Shown here: piece by piece, positions 6,074 through 7,562 of the stretch
How the letters are laid out: each line of letters starts with the position of its first letter
Position numbering within the stretch: position 1 is the first letter of the stretch
NCBI GenBank assembly: GCA_013298265.1
Contig: JAAFHE010000163.1
Span: 1 to 7,562, forward strand
Direction: 5' to 3'
Length of the DNA stretch: 7,562 nt
Source: Lysobacterales bacterium
GTDB taxonomy: Bacteria; Pseudomonadota; Gammaproteobacteria; Xanthomonadales; Rhodanobacteraceae
Notes under the pieces: model-generated
What the model was told of the DNA's origin: nothing
What the model saw: only the letters and a program-made list of their open reading frames with translations
Databases searched by the model: none
Program-made: the position numbers and the translations under genes

Positions 6074-7120
6074 ATGCGCAGCCCGACGATCAAAGACGTC
6101 GCCGAACGTTCCCAGGTTTCCCTCAAAACCGTATCCCGCGTCATCAACAACGAAGCCACGGTGCGCGAAGGTACGCGCAACAAGGTATTGCGCGTCATCG
6201 CCGAACTCGGCTACCAGCCCGACCTGTCGGCACGCAGCCTGCGCAGCGCGCGCTCCTACGCGCTCGGGCTGGTCTATGACAATCCGAACCCCTACTACGT
6301 CATCGCGGTGCAGAGCGGCGTGCTGTCGGTCTGCCGGGAGTCGGGCTACGGCCTGCAGATCCATCCCTGCGATTCGAGCTCGCCGAACCTCGCCGACGAA
6401 CTGGTCCATCTCGCGCGCCACGCGCGCCTGGCCGGCCTCGTGCTTGCCCCACCGATGTCCGAGCGGCTGGAGCTGATCGCACACCTCAAGGCCAACAAGA
6501 TCCATGTCGTGCGCATCATCTCGGCCGCGGCCGACCCGCAGGACGGCTATCCCTGCGTCTATGTCGACGATCGCGACGCGGCCTACGACATCACCAAGCA
6601 CCTGATCCAGCTGGGCCACCAGCGCATCGGCTTCCTCTGGGGCGGCGAGGCGCATCGTTCGAGCCCGGAGCGCTATCGCGGCTACGAAAGCGCGCTCAAG
6701 GACTACGGCATCCCGCTCGACAAGAAGCTGATCCTGCACGGCGACTACAGTTTCGACGACGGCTTCCGCGGCGCGCGCAAACTGCTCGCGCTGAAGGACA
6801 GGCCCACGGCGATCTTCGGCTCCAACGACGAGATCGCCGCCGGCGTGCTCGCCGCGGCGAAGTCCTCGGGACTCGAAGTGCCCTACGACCTGTCGATCGC
6901 GGGCTTCGAGGACAGTCCGTTCTCCAAGCAGTCCTGGCCCGCGCTGACCACGGCCAAGCAAGCGACCGAAGAGATCGCGCGTCACGCGACGCAGCTACTG
7001 ATCTCCGAACTCGACCGCGAGGAGAACGACGTCGAGAAACTCACCGTCTTCGGCAACAAGGGCTTCAGCCCGCAGCTCGTGATCCGCGGCTCCACAGGGC
7101 CCGCGCGCGGCGCGAGCTGA
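6074..7120 (+). CDS. LacI/GalR-family transcriptional regulator of the sugar locus
   Basis: Encodes a 348-residue LacI-family repressor. The N-terminal helix-turn-helix TIKDVAERSQVSLKTVSRVIN spans 5-25 and can be numbered directly against E. coli LacI: the base-reading positions 17, 18 and 22 are L, K and R. The hinge helix 50-58 holds L56, which inserts at the central CpG of family operators. A periplasmic-binding-protein-like sensor domain follows from about residue 62 to 338, with the usual landmarks RYRGY (200-204), FGSNDEIAAGVLAA (248-261) and GFEDSPFS (277-284). Length is typical and the gene looks intact. The ATG at 6074 has AAGG 8 nt upstream and puts the HTH at the normal distance from the N-terminus. 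It is codirectional with the permease, 185 bp downstream, and is the natural candidate to bind the palindromes at 4225-4238 and 4457-4470. The effector (free sugar or phosphorylated sugar) cannot be read from the sequence. Confidence 0.93.
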   Translation: MRSPTIKDVAERSQVSLKTVSRVINNEATVREGTRNKVLRVIAELGYQPDLSARSLRSARSYALGLVYDNPNPYYVIAVQSGVLSVCRESGYGLQIHPCDSSSPNLADELVHLARHARLAGLVLAPPMSERLELIAHLKANKIHVVRIISAAADPQDGYPCVYVDDRDAAYDITKHLIQLGHQRIGFLWGGEAHRSSPERYRGYESALKDYGIPLDKKLILHGDYSFDDGFRGARKLLALKDRPTAIFGSNDEIAAGVLAAAKSSGLEVPYDLSIAGFEDSPFSKQSWPALTTAKQATEEIARHATQLLISELDREENDVEKLTVFGNKGFSPQLVIRGSTGPARGAS

Positions 7121-7130
7121 GCATCGTCCG

Positions 7131-7146
7131 CCGGCCGTTCGCGCCG
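7131..7146. terminator. Weak hairpin between convergent LacI and LysR genes
   Basis: CCGGC (7131-7135) and GCCGG (7142-7146) form a 5-bp stem with a 6-nt loop inside the 30-bp gap between the two convergent stop codons. There is no T tract on either strand. It may help stop both transcripts, but a chance GC stem is just as likely. Confidence 0.2.
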
Positions 7147-7150
7147 GGAA

Positions 7151-7562
7151 TCAGTCGGCCAGATGCGCAATCACCCGGTCGAGCAGCGCACGCAGCCGGG
7201 CCATCCGGCCCAGATCGCGGTGATAGCCGATCCAGGTGTCGCGGCCCGGCGGCTCGTCGCCGAGATCGACGCGCTCGATGCCGGGCGTGCGGTCGCCGAG
7301 CGGAATGGGCAGCACCGCGACGCCGCGACCCAAAGCGCACATACGTGCCTGCACGTCACGACTGTTGCTGCGGAATACGGCGCGCGCCCGGGGCAGCCGG
7401 GCCTGCAGCCAGCCGTCATCAGGCGTGCCGGCGAAGGCGGCGTCCAGGGTCAGCAGCGCGCAGCCCATGCCGTCGCCCGCCTGCGGATGATCCAGCCCTG
7501 ACTGCAGGTAAGCGGCATAGCGTATGTGCAGCAGTTTTCGCGAAACCACGTCAGGCTCATCG
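7151..7562 (-). CDS. LysR-type transcriptional regulator, C-terminal part (truncated by the window edge)
   Basis: The last 136 residues of a LysR-type regulator are visible; the 5' end, including the helix-turn-helix, lies beyond 7562 and the frame is open to the edge. The fragment is the second half of the inducer-binding domain: FRSNSRDVQARMCALGRGVA, then VLPIPLGDRTPGIERVDLGD, then a WIGYHRDLGRMARLRALLD helix. This series (response-domain SN, a G-G-VLP strand-turn, HRDL and the terminal ALLD helix) is a familiar LysR C-terminus. The stop is TGA at 7153-7151. It is convergent with the LacI gene and may control an unrelated neighbour further right. The GTG at 7549 is an internal Val codon, not a start. 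No target or effector can be assigned. Confidence 0.82.
   Translation of the reverse strand, partial: DEPDVVSRKLLHIRYAAYLQSGLDHPQAGDGMGCALLTLDAAFAGTPDDGWLQARLPRARAVFRSNSRDVQARMCALGRGVAVLPIPLGDRTPGIERVDLGDEPPGRDTWIGYHRDLGRMARLRALLDRVIAHLAD

Noticed and set aside
5822..6985. 387-codon minus-strand open frame over the LacI gene
   Set aside because: Antisense to a complete, well-recognised LacI-family gene, with no supporting domain or ribosome site.

Overview
The window is a GC-rich stretch of chromosome, most likely from a Xanthomonadales/Lysobacterales-type gammaproteobacterium. The evidence is the Xanthomonas/Caulobacter style of the TonB-dependent receptor, the pairing of receptor, FHS-family sugar permease, glucokinase and LacI regulator, and a palindrome resembling the REP elements of Xanthomonadaceae and Pseudomonas. 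The assignment rests on protein style, not on any rRNA or marker gene. I see no tRNA, rRNA, CRISPR array, insertion sequence or phage gene.

Layout, left to right. At 46-74 there is an intrinsic terminator, oriented to stop minus-strand transcription. It serves the large TonB-dependent outer-membrane receptor gene at 158-2950 (minus). A 171-bp gap precedes a glucokinase gene at 3122-4153 (minus). A 421-bp divergent regulatory region (4154-4574) separates this minus-strand pair from a plus-strand FHS/GluP-type sugar permease (4575-5888). A 185-bp spacer with two GC-rich palindromes leads to a LacI-family repressor (6074-7120, plus). The 5'-truncated C-terminal part of a LysR-type regulator (7151 to the window end, minus) converges on the repressor.

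How the parts fit. The four central genes form a compact sugar-uptake and phosphorylation cassette: receptor across the outer membrane, permease across the inner membrane, glucokinase to trap the sugar as its 6-phosphate, and LacI regulator as the sensor. The divergent region holds a perfect 14-bp palindrome, TGACAACGTTGTCA, that carries the -35 box of a candidate glucokinase promoter. A near copy, TGACAACGTTACTA, overlaps the candidate -10 of the permease promoter. Between them is an 18-bp dyad with exact CRP-type geometry (GTGA-N6-TCAC). The simplest reading is local LacI-family repression of both arms with a CRP/Clp-like global input. No glycoside hydrolase is present, so the natural substrate (free glucose or a glucose-containing oligosaccharide) cannot be fixed from this window.

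Overall this is a recognisable type of carbohydrate-utilisation locus, not an unknown system. The points most worth a second look are the operator architecture, the REP-like palindromes, two patches of A/T-ending codons in the permease, and substitutions at key sugar or proton-coupling positions in the kinase and permease.
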